DNA of 64,000 nt, from the NCBI RefSeq assembly GCF_012933445.1, contig NZ_JABBNC010000003.1, positions 310,001 to 374,000 on the forward strand. Reading direction: 5' to 3'. Positions 33,863 through 43,665 of the stretch are shown here, piece after piece. The notes under the pieces are model-generated. The model was given only the letters and a program-made list of their open reading frames with translations, ran no database searches and was not told where the DNA came from. This DNA is from Actinoplanes sp. TBRC 11911. Its GTDB lineage: Bacteria > Actinomycetota > Actinomycetes > Mycobacteriales > Micromonosporaceae. Each line of letters begins with the position of its first letter. Position 1 is the stretch's first letter. The position numbers and the translations under genes are program-made.

Positions 33863-33912
33863 AAGAACGCCGCTGACGCTCCCCGGACGCCCCGGTTCGA
33901 ATCATCATCCCC

Positions 33913-34779
33913 GTGCTTCTGCGAAAAACTCTGATGATCCTGCTGGTTCCCCTCACGCTGCTCCTCACGCCCGGGAAAGCGCAGGCCATCGCGCATGGCG
34001 AGGACGTACGCGACGGCGACTACCGGTTCTCGGTCCGGCTCACCATGACCGGCATCGCCACCGAAGACGGCGGCACCCGGGACAGCTGGTGTACCGGTGC
34101 GCTCATCGCGTCACGCTGGGTCATCACCGCCGGGCACTGCTTCCGAGACAACGACGATCGACGGGTGAGTCACACGGTCGCGAAGCGGACCATCGCCACC
34201 ATCGGCCGCCCCGACCTCAAATCCCAGGGCGGCCACGACGTCGCCATCGTCGGGGTCCACCAGTCGCCGACCGCCGACGTCGCCCTCGCCGAGCTGGAGA
34301 CCCCGGTCACCGACATCCCGCCGCTGCGGATCGGCACCACCGCGCCGACCGTCGGGGAGATCGTGCGGCTGACCGGCTACGGCCTGGTGGCGGACGCGGG
34401 GACGAAAGGGCCGACGCGCCTCCAAACTGGACAATTCGCCGTTACGATGGTGAGCGACTCTCTCATCGGGGTCGCCGGCCACAGCCCGCGCAAGGACACG
34501 AGCGCCTGCCTGCACGATTCCGGTGGCCCCTACTTCCACGAGGAGCCGGACGGGCAGCTCGCCCTGGTGGCGGTGGTCAGCACCGGCCCGAGCTGCCCAC
34601 ACGAGGGCGACGACTTCAGCGCCCGCACCGACAATCTGCACGATTGGATCAACGACACGATCAACCCCGGTTTCCCCGTACGCCGGTACGCCGTGATCGT
34701 GGCATCCCTGCTGGTCGTGGCCGGCGCCGCAGTGATCACGCGATGGGGGCTCGCCGGTCGGCGATCTCCTCGGCCGTGA
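33913..34779 (+). CDS. secreted, membrane-anchored trypsin-like serine protease
   Basis: A 288-residue S1-family protein. The signal peptide (RKTLMILLVPLTLLLTPGKAQA) is followed by the protease domain. The catalytic His is in WVITAGHCF, the Asp in ADVALAELE and the Ser in SACLHDSGGPYF. A hydrophobic segment near the C-terminus (YAVIVASLLVVAGAAVITRW) suggests it stays membrane-bound facing outward. GTG 33913 gives the best signal sequence. It is divergent from the two-component regulator and overlaps the 3' end of the next, convergent gene by 44 bp. Confidence 0.88.
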   Translation: MLLRKTLMILLVPLTLLLTPGKAQAIAHGEDVRDGDYRFSVRLTMTGIATEDGGTRDSWCTGALIASRWVITAGHCFRDNDDRRVSHTVAKRTIATIGRPDLKSQGGHDVAIVGVHQSPTADVALAELETPVTDIPPLRIGTTAPTVGEIVRLTGYGLVADAGTKGPTRLQTGQFAVTMVSDSLIGVAGHSPRKDTSACLHDSGGPYFHEEPDGQLALVAVVSTGPSCPHEGDDFSARTDNLHDWINDTINPGFPVRRYAVIVASLLVVAGAAVITRWGLAGRRSPRP

Positions 34780-36097
34780 GGTTGCCGGCCGGGTCGTCCC
34801 AGTCGGTCAGGGTGATGTCCCGGGCGGACTCCGCGCGGTGCCGGCGCACGGCGATCGTGACGATCTCGGGCTCGTGATGCGCCGCCGTCACGACCAGGTG
34901 ATGCAGGCCGGGGCGCACGTCGTCGATCGCGTAGGTCCCGTCCGCGTGGGTCATCGTCCGATGCAGTTCGTCGCCCGAATCGTTGAGGACCAGGACGGTC
35001 GCCCCGGAAACCGGGATGAGCCCCGTGTTCCGGACCGTCCCGTGCAGTCGCCGATGCGCGACCGCACCCTGCCCGCTCACGCCCTGCCCACTCGCGACAG
35101 ATTCGGCGTCGACGTGATCGGCGACGCCCGGCTCGACGGTGACGTCCCGCGTGGCAGCGACAGCACCGGCGGCCGTTTCCGCAACAGCGCGGCCGGCCGC
35201 GGCCGGATTGACCGACCGCCGTGGCCGCGCCGTCCAGGCCAGCAACAACGCCGACCCGGCCACCCAGGACCCCAGAATGATCAGCGGGTGGGCGAGACCC
35301 CGCTGCCCGAAGTACGCCTCGTCGCGCGCCGCCTCCACGAACTGCCCGAACGGCAGCACGTCGTGCAGCCAGCGCAACCACGTCGGCAACATGTCCGGGT
35401 TGACCGTCGCACCGGCGGTCGGGATGCCGAGGATCAGCACGAACGTCATCGCGACCGGCAGGAAGAACTGCCGGACCAACCGGGGCAACGCCGTGGTCAG
35501 CCACCCGATCGCCTGGGTCAGCGCGAACCCGTAGAGCAACAACCACCCGTCCGCCGGAATGACGTCCCGGGACACCCCCACGACGAACGTGACCACAGCC
35601 GCGAACGCCCCGGTGGCGAAGACGGCGATGACCTTCCGGCGTACCGGCCACATGCCGAACTGCAGCAGCACGATCGACGTGATCAGGCCGACCAGCAGCA
35701 GCGGCAGCCCGAAGAAGAACAACCCGGCGCCGCTCACGTCGCCGTGGGCCAGCGGTACGACGTCGACCGTGCTGGCCGGGTGCAGGACCGCGTTCAGGTA
35801 GTTGGCGCGCGACGCGCTGGCGGCCGACGAGACGTAGAACGTGCGGGCCCCGGAGTCGTAGACGCCGGCGAGCTGATGATGGGCCACCCCCGCGGTGCCG
35901 GTGACCGCTTCGACGTCGATGCCGGCCGGCAGCGAGGGCGGCGGCGTGCCGATCACGCCCAGCCGCACGTCGTGGGGCTGCGGGTGGGTGTTGGCGAACG
36001 AGTAGACCAGCGCCGTGGCGGCGGCGAAGAAGAACGGGAACCAGAGCAGCGAGATGATCCGGCTTCGGGTGGGTTGCGGTGCGGCGGTGTGGTTCAA
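34736..36097 (-). CDS. YhgE/ABC-2-like membrane protein with a C-terminal carboxypeptidase-regulatory-like domain
   Basis: A 453-residue protein. One N-terminal helix (SLLWFPFFFAAATALVYSFA) is followed by an extracytoplasmic domain (about 40-125). About five further helices have the look of YhgE/DUF3533 or ABC-2 permeases (FFFGLPLLLVGLITSIVLLQ ... WVAGSALLLAWTARPRR). An Ala/Val-rich linker leads to a beta-sandwich-like segment, LHGTVRNTGLIPVSGATVLV ... DVRPGLHHLVVTA, typical of carboxypeptidase-regulatory-like domains. No ATPase is adjacent. Start ATG 36097 faces a TetR gene across 84 bp containing direct repeats, so the TetR probably represses it. Confidence 0.72.
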   Translation of the reverse strand: MNHTAAPQPTRSRIISLLWFPFFFAAATALVYSFANTHPQPHDVRLGVIGTPPPSLPAGIDVEAVTGTAGVAHHQLAGVYDSGARTFYVSSAASASRANYLNAVLHPASTVDVVPLAHGDVSGAGLFFFGLPLLLVGLITSIVLLQFGMWPVRRKVIAVFATGAFAAVVTFVVGVSRDVIPADGWLLLYGFALTQAIGWLTTALPRLVRQFFLPVAMTFVLILGIPTAGATVNPDMLPTWLRWLHDVLPFGQFVEAARDEAYFGQRGLAHPLIILGSWVAGSALLLAWTARPRRSVNPAAAGRAVAETAAGAVAATRDVTVEPGVADHVDAESVASGQGVSGQGAVAHRRLHGTVRNTGLIPVSGATVLVLNDSGDELHRTMTHADGTYAIDDVRPGLHHLVVTAAHHEPEIVTIAVRRHRAESARDITLTDWDDPAGNLTAEEIADRRAPIA

Positions 36098-36121
36098 CAG
36101 GCTTCCTATGCTCTCCGCGGC

Positions 36122-36177
36122 CTACTGACCGCCCGGACATTAAGAAGGTAGTCACTACTGACCGCGTGTACATTAGG
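36122..36177. promoter_or_regulatory. 33-bp-spaced direct repeats and palindrome, candidate TetR operator
   Basis: ctactgaccgc-N4-acatta occurs at 36122-36142 and again at 36155-36175, exactly 33 bp (three helical turns) apart. Between them GTAGT-C-ACTAC (36148-36158) is a perfect palindrome. The block lies between the divergent YhgE-like and TetR genes. Confidence 0.5.
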
Positions 36178-36181
36178 AGCT

Positions 36182-36748
36182 GTGTCACAACCCAAGAGAA
36201 CGCGCGACCCGGACGCTAAACGGGCCGCGATCCTGGCCGCGGCCCGCGCGGTGTTCGCCGAGCACGGGTACGAGGGCTCGACGATCCGGGAGATCGCGCG
36301 GCGGGCCGCTGTGACCCACGGACTGGTCGTCCTGCATTTCGCGAGCAAGGAGAAACTCTTCCTGGCCGCGGTTCCGGGTCCGTCCATCCTGGTGGCGAAC
36401 GTTCCCGGCGACGTGGACGGCCTGCCCGGACGCATCGCACAGGCGTACGTGGCAAGGATGGAATCGGCCGTCGAGGGTGACCTTTTCCTCGCACTGCTGC
36501 GCAGCGCCGCCGGTGATCAGTCGGTGGCCCGGGGTCTGCTGCGCGCCGTGCGCGAGGAGGCCGTGATCGCCTACCGCAAGGTGCTGACCGGGCCGGACGT
36601 CGACGCGCGGGTGGAGATGCTCGGCGCGCACCTGATCGGGGTGACGTTCAGCCGCTACGTGCTGGCCGACGGGCCGCTGGCCAGCATGCCGGCGGACGAG
36701 CTCGTCGAGCGGCTGACCCATACGCTGCGCGGGATCCTGCTGGGCTGA
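36182..36748 (+). CDS. TetR-family transcriptional regulator
   Basis: A 188-residue repressor-type protein. The HTH is RAAILAAARAVFAEHGYEGS followed by TIREIARRAAVTHGLVVLHFASKEKLF (about residues 14-60). The C-terminal domain resembles the TetR_C_16/17 type (ARVEMLGAHLIGVTFSRYVL). GTG start at 36182. It is divergent from the YhgE-like membrane gene, with candidate operators between, and another TetR gene begins 25 bp after it. Confidence 0.92.
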   Translation: MSQPKRTRDPDAKRAAILAAARAVFAEHGYEGSTIREIARRAAVTHGLVVLHFASKEKLFLAAVPGPSILVANVPGDVDGLPGRIAQAYVARMESAVEGDLFLALLRSAAGDQSVARGLLRAVREEAVIAYRKVLTGPDVDARVEMLGAHLIGVTFSRYVLADGPLASMPADELVERLTHTLRGILLG

Positions 36749-36772
36749 GGCCGCGTGGCCTACCATCCGCGC

Positions 36773-37411
36773 ATGGCGAAGACATCTCCCGGCCTGCGCG
36801 CCGACGCCGAGCAGAACCGTGAGCGGATCCTGGCGGCGGCCCGTCGCGTCTTCGCCGAGCAGGGGTTGGACGCGCCGATGCGGGAGGTGGCGCGCGCGGC
36901 CGAGGTCGGGGTCGGCACCCTCTATCGCCGGTTCCCGACCCGGGAAGACCTGATCACCGCGGTCTTCATGGACAAGATGCACGCGTACGCCGACGCGGTC
37001 GACCGGGCGCTCGCCGATCCGGATCCGTGGCACGGTTTCACCCGGTACGTGGAGACGGTCTGCGCCATGCAGGCCGAGGACCAGGGCTTCACGAACGTGC
37101 TCACCCTGTCGTTCCCGACCGCCCGGGAGTTCGAGGCGGAACGCACCCGGGCGTACCGCGGGTTCAACGAATTGATCGGCAAGGCCAAGGCCGCTGGCAA
37201 ACTCCGGGACGACTTCGTCGCGGAGGATCTGGTGCTGCTGGTGATGGCCAACGCCGGGGTCGTCGCGGCGACCAGGAACGAGGCGCCGCGAGCGTGGCGG
37301 CGCCTGGTGGCGTACATGATCCAAGCTTTTGCCGCGACGGACGCCGAGCCGATCGCGCCGGCGCCCTCACCCCGCGCGATGTTCCGTGCGATGGTCCGGC
37401 TGAACAAGTAA
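36773..37411 (+). CDS. TetR-family transcriptional regulator
   Basis: A 212-residue protein. The HTH is RERILAAARRVFAEQGLDAP followed by MREVARAAEVGVGTLYRRFPTREDLI (about residues 15-60), and a helical ligand-binding domain follows. ATG 36773 is preferred over the GTG six codons upstream since it begins the normal MAKTSPGLRADAEQNRERIL leader. It ends 3 bp before the convergent oxidoreductase, whose promoter region holds dyads suited to a TetR; regulation of that gene is plausible. Confidence 0.92.
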   Translation: MAKTSPGLRADAEQNRERILAAARRVFAEQGLDAPMREVARAAEVGVGTLYRRFPTREDLITAVFMDKMHAYADAVDRALADPDPWHGFTRYVETVCAMQAEDQGFTNVLTLSFPTAREFEAERTRAYRGFNELIGKAKAAGKLRDDFVAEDLVLLVMANAGVVAATRNEAPRAWRRLVAYMIQAFAATDAEPIAPAPSPRAMFRAMVRLNK

Positions 37412-37414
37412 CGG

Positions 37415-38326
37415 CTACATCGAGACGGCTATCTTGCCGAGCGCCCCGCCGGCGAAGTCGCGGTACGCCTCGTGCGCCCGCGCCAGCTCGTACGTGGTGG
37501 AGACCGGAACCCGCAGCACGCCGTCGACGACGTCGGTGGCGAGCCGGTCGAGCAGGGCCCGCTGCGGCGCCGCCGCGTCGATCACGTGCAGGGTCAGGTC
37601 ACGGCCGGAGTCGTCGGCGGCGAACAGCGTCGTGGCGATCCGGCCGCCGTCCTTGACCAGCGCGGCGATCTCCGCCAGATCGCCGGCGAAGTGCAGCGCC
37701 GCGTCCACCCCGGGAACCTGCCCGCCCAGCGGCGCCGAATAGTCGGCGAACTCGACCGGGGCCAGCGACGCCAGGAACTCCCGCTGCCGCTCGTCGCGTG
37801 CGGTGGCGATCACTCGCGCACCGGCCGCCGCGGCGTACTGCACGGCGATCGCCCCGACCCCGCCGGTCGCGCCGGACACGAGAACCGTCTCGCCCTTGGT
37901 GAGCGCCAACGCGTCGGTCGCGAGCAGGGCGGTCGTGCCGGCCAGCCCGAGCGCGCCGGCGTCGTGGACGGCAAGCGCGTCGGGCCGGTGGGTGACGCCC
38001 ACCTCGGCGGGGACCGTCACATACTCGCCCAGCGAGCCGGCCCCGTAGTACGGCTTGGTCACCGTGCCGTAGACCGCGTCACCCACCGCGTACCCGGTCA
38101 CGTCGTCGCCGACCGCCTCGACGACCCCGGCGAAATCCTTGCCCAGCACCAGCGGGAAGCGGTGCTCGACCATCCCCTGCCCGGCGCCGGAACCGATGAA
38201 GACATCGACGCCGTTGATCGATCCGGCCGCGACACGGACCAGCAGCTCACCTGGCCCGGGTGCCGGTTTGGGCAGGTCACCGACCTGTGGGTCGCCAGGG
38301 AAGGACGGTACGAAGAGCGCGCGCAT
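37415..38326 (-). CDS. NADPH:quinone oxidoreductase-like MDR protein
   Basis: A 303-residue zinc-free medium-chain dehydrogenase. The N-terminal GroES-like part is PAPGPGELLVRVAAGSINGVDVFIG and LVLGKDFAGVVEAVGDDV. The Rossmann part has VLVSGATGGVGAIAVQYAAAAGARVIA. It probably reduces quinones or enones with NADPH. ATG 38326 starts the family-typical MRALFV. It is 82 bp downstream of purE on the same strand but has its own dyad-rich upstream region. Confidence 0.88.
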   Translation of the reverse strand: MRALFVPSFPGDPQVGDLPKPAPGPGELLVRVAAGSINGVDVFIGSGAGQGMVEHRFPLVLGKDFAGVVEAVGDDVTGYAVGDAVYGTVTKPYYGAGSLGEYVTVPAEVGVTHRPDALAVHDAGALGLAGTTALLATDALALTKGETVLVSGATGGVGAIAVQYAAAAGARVIATARDERQREFLASLAPVEFADYSAPLGGQVPGVDAALHFAGDLAEIAALVKDGGRIATTLFAADDSGRDLTLHVIDAAAPQRALLDRLATDVVDGVLRVPVSTTYELARAHEAYRDFAGGALGKIAVSM

Positions 38327-38346
38327 ACGACTACATCCTCTCAGAT

Positions 38347-38408
38347 AAGCGGAACACAGCGTCCACTTACATGGCGATGTTAGCACCTATGCGGACGGGG
38401 TCGTCCGC
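38347..38408. promoter_or_regulatory. dyad-rich region upstream of the oxidoreductase gene
   Basis: AAGCGGA-N8-GTCCACTT (38347-38368) is an imperfect dyad of the AAGCGGA/TCCGCTT kind common for TetR operators. GCGGACG-GGGT-CGTCCGC (38391-38408) is a perfect 7-bp dyad that could also serve as the purE terminator. Confidence 0.4.
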
Positions 38409-38909
38409 TTACTGTCCCATGAGCCGTTCGCGGAGCGCGTTGTCCTTCTCGGCCACCATCTTCTCGAGGCTCGCCTGGAAAGCGGCCATCTTCGAGCGCA
38501 GCACCGGATCGCTGGAGCCCAGCACGCGTACGGCAAGAAGACCGGCATTGCGCGCGCCGCCGATCGAGACCGTGGCCACCGGGATGCCGGCCGGCATCTG
38601 CACGATCGACAGCAGCGAGTCCATGCCGTCCAGGTGCTTGAGCGGCACCGGCACGCCGATCACCGGCAGCGTGGTCAACGAGGCCACCATGCCGGGCAGG
38701 TGCGCCGCTCCCCCGGCCCCCGCGATGATCACCTGCAGGCCGCGGTCGGCGGCGGACTCGGCGTAGTCGACCATCTTGCGGACCGTCCGATGTGCCGAGA
38801 CGACGCCGACCTCGAACGGCACCTCGAACTCGGCCAGCGCCAGGGCTGCGGCCTCCATTGTGGACCAGTCGGAGTCACTGCCCATGATGATGCCGACACG
38901 GGGTGCCAT
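38409..38909 (-). CDS. purE: 5-(carboxyamino)imidazole ribonucleotide mutase
   Basis: A 166-residue class I PurE. The N-terminal [20 protein letters not shown] is the nucleotide-binding loop, [18 protein letters not shown] carries the catalytic His, and [20 protein letters not shown] and the C-terminal NDxALRExL-like region complete the pattern. It moves the carboxyl of N5-CAIR to give CAIR in purine synthesis. ATG 38909 overlaps the purK stop (TGATG), so the two are translationally coupled. Confidence 0.96.
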   Translation of the reverse strand: MAPRVGIIMGSDSDWSTMEAAALALAEFEVPFEVGVVSAHRTVRKMVDYAESAADRGLQVIIAGAGGAAHLPGMVASLTTLPVIGVPVPLKHLDGMDSLLSIVQMPAGIPVATVSIGGARNAGLLAVRVLGSSDPVLRSKMAAFQASLEKMVAEKDNALRERLMGQ

Positions 38910-40051
38910 CAAACGCCTTCCTGAAGCCAGCGGGCGGCGCGGGCCGCACGGGCGCGCACCGAGGTCATGTCGTCGCCGAGCACGGTCACGTGGCCGATCT
39001 TGCGGCCGGGCCGGAGCTGCTTGCCGTAAAGGTGCACGCGCGCGCCGGGATCACTCGCGAACAGGTGGTGCAGCCGCTCGTCCAGCGAGATGCCGCCCGG
39101 CTCGCCGCCGAGCACGTTGGCCATCACGACGGCGGGCGCGGTCAGCGAGGTCGCGCCCATCGGGTAGTCCAGGACCGCGCGCAGGTGCTGCTCGAACTGC
39201 GACGTCCGGGCGCCCTCGATGGTCCAGTGACCCGAGTTGTGCGGACGCATCGCAAGCTCGTTGACGACCACCCCGTCCGCGGTCTCGAACAGCTCGACGG
39301 CGAGCAAGCCCACCACACCCAGCGTGTTCGCGAGGTCGATCGCCAGCTGCTGCGCGTCGATGGCGAGCGCCTCGTCGAGACCCGGCGCGGGCGCGAGCAC
39401 CTCGACGCAGATGCCGTCGCGCTGCACGGTCTCGACCACCGGGTACGCCGCGACCTGGCCGAACGGCGAGCGCGCGACCAAGGCGGCGAGCTCTCGCCGC
39501 AGCGTTACTCGTTCCTCGACGATCAGCGGCGTGCCCGTCGCCAGCAAGGCTTCCGCGTCGGCCGGCGTGTTCAGCATCCACACGCCCTTGCCGTCGTAGC
39601 CGCCGCGGGTCGACTTGGCCACCACCGGCCACGCACCCCCGGCGAAATCCGAAATTTCGTCTTTTGTGGTGACTCGGCGCCACCTCGGCGCCGGCACCCC
39701 CATGGCCGCCAACCGCTCGCGCATCATGCCCTTGTCTTGGGCGAACACCAGCGCCTTCGAGCCCGGATAGACCTTGACGCCCTCAGCCTCGAGCGCCTCG
39801 ATGTGCGCGGTCGGCACGTGCTCGTGGTCGAAGGTGAGCGCCTCGACGCCCTTCGCGAAGTCGCGCAACGCCGGCAGGTCGGTGTGCGAGCCGATCCGCA
39901 CATCGGCGGCGACCAGGGCCGCACTGTCGTCGGGTGATTCGCTGAGCACGCGCAGCGACTGGCCGAGAGAGATCGCGGCCTGGTGGGTCATCCGGGCGAG
40001 CTGGCCGCCGCCCACCATGCCGACTACCGGCAAACCGGTTCGAGTATCCAT
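38909..40051 (-). CDS. purK: N5-carboxyaminoimidazole ribonucleotide synthase
   Basis: A 380-residue ATP-grasp enzyme. It opens [19 protein letters not shown]; the ATP-grasp core has [18 protein letters not shown] (ATP lysine and glycine loop), FPQ-type [17 protein letters not shown], and [20 protein letters not shown] with the metal-binding Glu/Asn. It carboxylates AIR with bicarbonate and ATP, giving the PurE substrate. It lies 12 bp after the thioredoxin-domain gene and overlaps purE. Confidence 0.96.
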   Translation of the reverse strand: MDTRTGLPVVGMVGGGQLARMTHQAAISLGQSLRVLSESPDDSAALVAADVRIGSHTDLPALRDFAKGVEALTFDHEHVPTAHIEALEAEGVKVYPGSKALVFAQDKGMMRERLAAMGVPAPRWRRVTTKDEISDFAGGAWPVVAKSTRGGYDGKGVWMLNTPADAEALLATGTPLIVEERVTLRRELAALVARSPFGQVAAYPVVETVQRDGICVEVLAPAPGLDEALAIDAQQLAIDLANTLGVVGLLAVELFETADGVVVNELAMRPHNSGHWTIEGARTSQFEQHLRAVLDYPMGATSLTAPAVVMANVLGGEPGGISLDERLHHLFASDPGARVHLYGKQLRPGRKIGHVTVLGDDMTSVRARAARAARWLQEGV

Positions 40052-40063
40052 CGCCCAACTAGC

Positions 40064-42064
40064 CTAGCGATTACCCACCGTTAGTCTTTCCACCAGGTCG
40101 TCGGTGGCGGTCACCGGCATCTCGCAGACAAAACCCTTGCACACGTACGCCGTGGGGAGTCCGTCGCGTAGCGGACGGTCAGCGAGCAGCGGCACACCGG
40201 GGCGGTCCGGGTCGCCCGCGACGATGACGGTGCCCGGCGGGGCGTACCGGAAAGCGGCCGTGACCAGCGGATCCCCGGCCGGATCGGGAGTCGCGACGGC
40301 GATCTCGTACGGCCCGGCGAGAGCCGCCTCGGCCACCGTGGCCGCGTACCCGGCGAACCGCGCGTGCTGGGCGATCAGCGGCCCGACCGTGGCCAGCGCC
40401 GCGTCCGCCGCCTCCCGGTACCGGGTCTCGCCGGCCAGCGCCGAATACGTGACCAGGGCCGCGGCGATCGCGGACAGGCCGGACGGCGTCGCGTTGTCGG
40501 TCGGGTCCGCGGGCCGGGTGACGAGCCGTTCCGCGTCGTCCGCGGTGTCCCAGAAGCCGCCCGTCCCGGTGGCGAAATGCTCCAGCGCCACGTCCAGCAG
40601 CTGCTTGGCGAGGTCGAGCCAGCGGCCGTCGGCGGTGATCTGGTGCACGGCCAGGAACGCCTCGGCGACCAGTCCGTAGTCGTCCAGCACGCCGACCGGC
40701 TCGCCCACCACGCCGTCGCGGGAGGCCCGGCGCAGCCGCCCGCCGACCAGGTGCCGCTCGGCCAGCACCTCGGCGATCTCGATAGCGGCGCCGCGGGAGG
40801 CCGCCGACCCGGTCAGCACGCCGTGCTCGGCCAGCGCGATCACCGCGAGGCCGTTCCAGGACGCGATGACCTTGTCGTCGCGGGCCGGCTGCGGGCGTTG
40901 CGCCCGGGCGGCGAGCAGCCGTCCCCGGACCGCCCGCCAGCGCTGCACCAGCTCGGGCGCGGCGGCGTCGATGTCGCGGGCCAGCACCAGCACGCTCTTG
41001 CCGTCCTCGAAGGTGCCGGTCGCGGTGACGTGGAACAGGTCTGCCGCCCAGGTCCCGTCCTCCTCGCCGAGCACGTCCACGAGCTGGGCGGGGGTCCAGG
41101 CGTACGTGAGGCCCTCGATCCCCTCGGTGTCGGCGTCGAGAGCCGAGGCCAGCCCGCCGGTCGGGGTGCCGAGGTCGCGGAGCAGGAACTCGGCCGTCTC
41201 GTCGGCGATCCGCCGGGCGAACGCGTCGCCGGTCAGGCGCCACAACTGGGTGTACGCCCGGAGCAGCAACGCGTTGTCGTAGAGCATCTTCTCGAAGTGC
41301 GGGACGGTCCAGGTCGCGTCCACCGAGTACCGGGCGAAGCCGCCGGCCAGCTGGTCGTAGATGCCACCGCGGCCCATCCGCTCGGCGGCGTGCCGGACCA
41401 GCTCCAGCGACTCGGGCGAGCCGGTGCGCTGGTGGTGGCGCAGCAGGAACAGCATGCTCATGTGCGGCGGGAACTTCGGCGCCCCGCCGAAACCGCCGTT
41501 CACCTGGTCGTGATGCGTGCGCAGCTCGGCCGCGCCGGCGTCCAGCAGCTCGGCACTGATCGGGGCGGTGAGGCCGCCGGACAGCTGCGCCCCGGCGATC
41601 GCCTCGACCACCTTGGTGCCCTGGTCGAGCACCTGCTCACGCTGCTCCTGCCAGGCCTTGACGACCGAGTTGAGCAGGCCGGTGAAGTTCGCCTTCGGGA
41701 AGTACGTGCCGGCGAAGAACGGGTCGCCGTCCGGGGTCGCGAACACCGTCATCGGCCAGCCGCCCTGGCCGGTCATGGCCTGCGTCGCGGTCATGTAGAC
41801 GGCGTCGACGTCGGGGCGCTCCTCGCGATCCACCTTGATCGAGACAAAGCTGTCGTTCATCAGCTTGGCGGTCGCCTCGTCCTCGAACGATTCGTGCGCC
41901 ATGACGTGGCACCAGTGGCAGGCCGCGTACCCCACCGAGATGAGCACCGGCACGTCCCGGCGTTTGGCCTCGGCGAACGCCTCCGGCGACCACTCCCACC
42001 AGTCGACCGGGTTGCCCGCGTGCTGAAGCAGGTAGGGCGAGGTAGCGCTGCCGAGCCGATTCAT
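40064..42064 (-). CDS. YyaL/DUF255 thioredoxin-domain protein
   Basis: A 666-residue protein. The N-terminal thioredoxin-like domain has [20 protein letters not shown] and a CxxC in [16 protein letters not shown] (Cys49, Cys52). The rest is an (alpha/alpha)6-barrel-like glycoside-hydrolase fold ([52 protein letters not shown]). Members are widespread, related to human SPATA20, and their function is not established. It probably shares a transcript with purK-purE downstream, with 12 bp between. Confidence 0.9.
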   Translation of the reverse strand: MNRLGSATSPYLLQHAGNPVDWWEWSPEAFAEAKRRDVPVLISVGYAACHWCHVMAHESFEDEATAKLMNDSFVSIKVDREERPDVDAVYMTATQAMTGQGGWPMTVFATPDGDPFFAGTYFPKANFTGLLNSVVKAWQEQREQVLDQGTKVVEAIAGAQLSGGLTAPISAELLDAGAAELRTHHDQVNGGFGGAPKFPPHMSMLFLLRHHQRTGSPESLELVRHAAERMGRGGIYDQLAGGFARYSVDATWTVPHFEKMLYDNALLLRAYTQLWRLTGDAFARRIADETAEFLLRDLGTPTGGLASALDADTEGIEGLTYAWTPAQLVDVLGEEDGTWAADLFHVTATGTFEDGKSVLVLARDIDAAAPELVQRWRAVRGRLLAARAQRPQPARDDKVIASWNGLAVIALAEHGVLTGSAASRGAAIEIAEVLAERHLVGGRLRRASRDGVVGEPVGVLDDYGLVAEAFLAVHQITADGRWLDLAKQLLDVALEHFATGTGGFWDTADDAERLVTRPADPTDNATPSGLSAIAAALVTYSALAGETRYREAADAALATVGPLIAQHARFAGYAATVAEAALAGPYEIAVATPDPAGDPLVTAAFRYAPPGTVIVAGDPDRPGVPLLADRPLRDGLPTAYVCKGFVCEMPVTATDDLVERLTVGNR

Positions 42065-42181
42065 GGTTCAACACTCTCACACGGCTCGCTGGACCTCTTT
42101 CAAGGAAAGCCCCGGCCGGGATTGGCCCGGCCGGTGCCTTCTCGCCAAGCGATCAGCGGGTGCGGCGCCCCGTCGGCCGGG

Positions 42182-42586
42182 TCACACAGCACGAAACGGC
42201 TCAGGCCGGAAAAGATGGTCGTGCTCGGGGTAATAGACACTGTCAATGCCCATGTGGGCGACGCTGTCCAGCGCCTCGGCCGTTCGGTCGGCATCCCAGA
42301 CGATCGGATGCTCACCCGGACGTGGGACGTCGCCAGCATGCGTGAACAGCATTTCGGGACCACCCGGAGTGAAAAAGAAGATCATGCGCGCGGCCTCCTG
42401 ACCGACGTTCTTGAAACGGTGCAGCGTGCCCCTCGGCACGTGCACGAACGCCCCGGGCTCCGCGGTGATTGTCTTCTCACCTCCGAGAAAGGCGATCACC
42501 CCGGACAACAGGAAGAAGCTCTCGTCGGTTTGTTCATGGACATGCGGAATCGGACCACCGCCCACCGGCACCACCCCATCGATCAT
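42182..42586 (-). CDS. cupin-domain protein
   Basis: A 134-residue single-domain cupin. Motif 1 is PIPHVHEQTDESFFLLSGVIAFL (metal-type His-x-His-x4-Glu) and motif 2 is PRGTLHRFKNVG (His). The C-terminus is unremarkable. The frame stays open upstream to about 42672 and reads ARGLLATREDGTGAIG just before Met1, which looks like genuine cupin N-terminal sequence, but no ATG/GTG/TTG start is present there. The true start is therefore unsure. Function is unknown; it is often a small-molecule or oxygenase-like role. Confidence 0.75.
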   Translation of the reverse strand: MIDGVVPVGGGPIPHVHEQTDESFFLLSGVIAFLGGEKTITAEPGAFVHVPRGTLHRFKNVGQEAARMIFFFTPGGPEMLFTHAGDVPRPGEHPIVWDADRTAEALDSVAHMGIDSVYYPEHDHLFRPEPFRAV

Positions 42587-42805
42587 TCCGATCGCGCCGG
42601 TGCCGTCCTCTCGGGTCGCCAGCAGTCCCCGAGCTGATGCCGGCGCGCCTCGTACGCGATCGTCATTCTCCGATATTTACACGCGGCCCGGCCACGCGGC
42701 TTTGAGATCGGAATCACCGCGCCGGGTGAATACGCGTGTGAACAGCCATCTCATCGATACGCCTTATCTGCGTACGTCACCGCTGAAGTTCTTGAGGAGT
42801 AGCGC

Positions 42806-43600
42806 ATGAGAAGGTCAGCAGCAACCGCGGTCGCCGCTGTCGGCGTCGTAGGACTGTCCGCCCTGTTCGGCCCGCCCGCATTCGCGGCAGAGGCAGCCAC
42901 GTCGCCGAAGATTGTTTCGGTGACCGTCAATGGCGGGCGGGACATCGTCGTCAGTGATCTGACGACGGACCTGGAGGTTCCGGTCACGGCGGTCGCGCAG
43001 GCCAAGGCGGGCGTCGCGGGCATCGGGGTTGCCCTGTGGCACGGCCCGAACTTCAACCACATCGACGGGATGAAGCTCGGCCGGGGCACCCCTAGCTGCG
43101 TAACCGTCAACCTCACCACCATGTCGTGCACCGATGTCATCGACATCCAGGGGAGCTTGCGGGCCAATCTGGGAAACCCGATCTCCGAGAACGATCTCGC
43201 GGGCCGGTGGGCGGTCGACGCCGGCGGGACGGACAACAACGGCGGGTTCAGCGACGATCCCCACTTCGCGACGGTGAATGTGTTGCGCAAGGCGAGGATC
43301 ACGGCCGAGACCTCTAGGACGCAGGTCAAGAAGGGCAAAAATGTCACCTTCACCGGTTCCATCAAGCGCGTCGACTTGGACACCAGCAAGTTCAAGGGCT
43401 ACGACGAGGCATCGGTCCAGCTTCAGTTCAGCAGGGAAGGCACCGACGTCTTCACCACGGTCATGACGGTGAAAGCATCGGACGGCGAATTCTCCGCCAC
43501 CGTCGCCGCGAACCGGGACGGGCGCTGGCGCTGGAACTACGCCGGTGACAAGACCACCTCGGCGGCCACCTCGCCGGTGCGATTCGTCAACGTCGTCTAG
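42806..43600 (+). CDS. secreted protein of unknown function
   Basis: A 264-residue exported protein. It has an N-terminal Arg-containing signal peptide (RRSAATAVAAVGVVGLSALF, cleavage probably after PAFA-AEA), then a beta-rich mature region with one Cys pair (SCVTVNLTTMSC) and no membrane anchor. The second half (ITAETSRTQVKKGKNVTFTG ... AANRDGRWRWNYAGD) looks like a bacterial Ig-like fold. ATG 42806 follows a strong GAGGAG (42794-42799). I do not recognise a named family. Confidence 0.8.
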   Translation: MRRSAATAVAAVGVVGLSALFGPPAFAAEAATSPKIVSVTVNGGRDIVVSDLTTDLEVPVTAVAQAKAGVAGIGVALWHGPNFNHIDGMKLGRGTPSCVTVNLTTMSCTDVIDIQGSLRANLGNPISENDLAGRWAVDAGGTDNNGGFSDDPHFATVNVLRKARITAETSRTQVKKGKNVTFTGSIKRVDLDTSKFKGYDEASVQLQFSREGTDVFTTVMTVKASDGEFSATVAANRDGRWRWNYAGDKTTSAATSPVRFVNVV

Positions 43601-43665
43601 CTCGAGTTTGATCACGGCGCTGTCCCCGACCCTCGGGCCGGGGGCGGCGCCGCAAACAGGAAGCG

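Noticed and set aside
33880-33912. cccggttcgaatcat resembles a tRNA T-arm
   Set aside because: No acceptor, D or anticodon arms can be folded around it on either strand.
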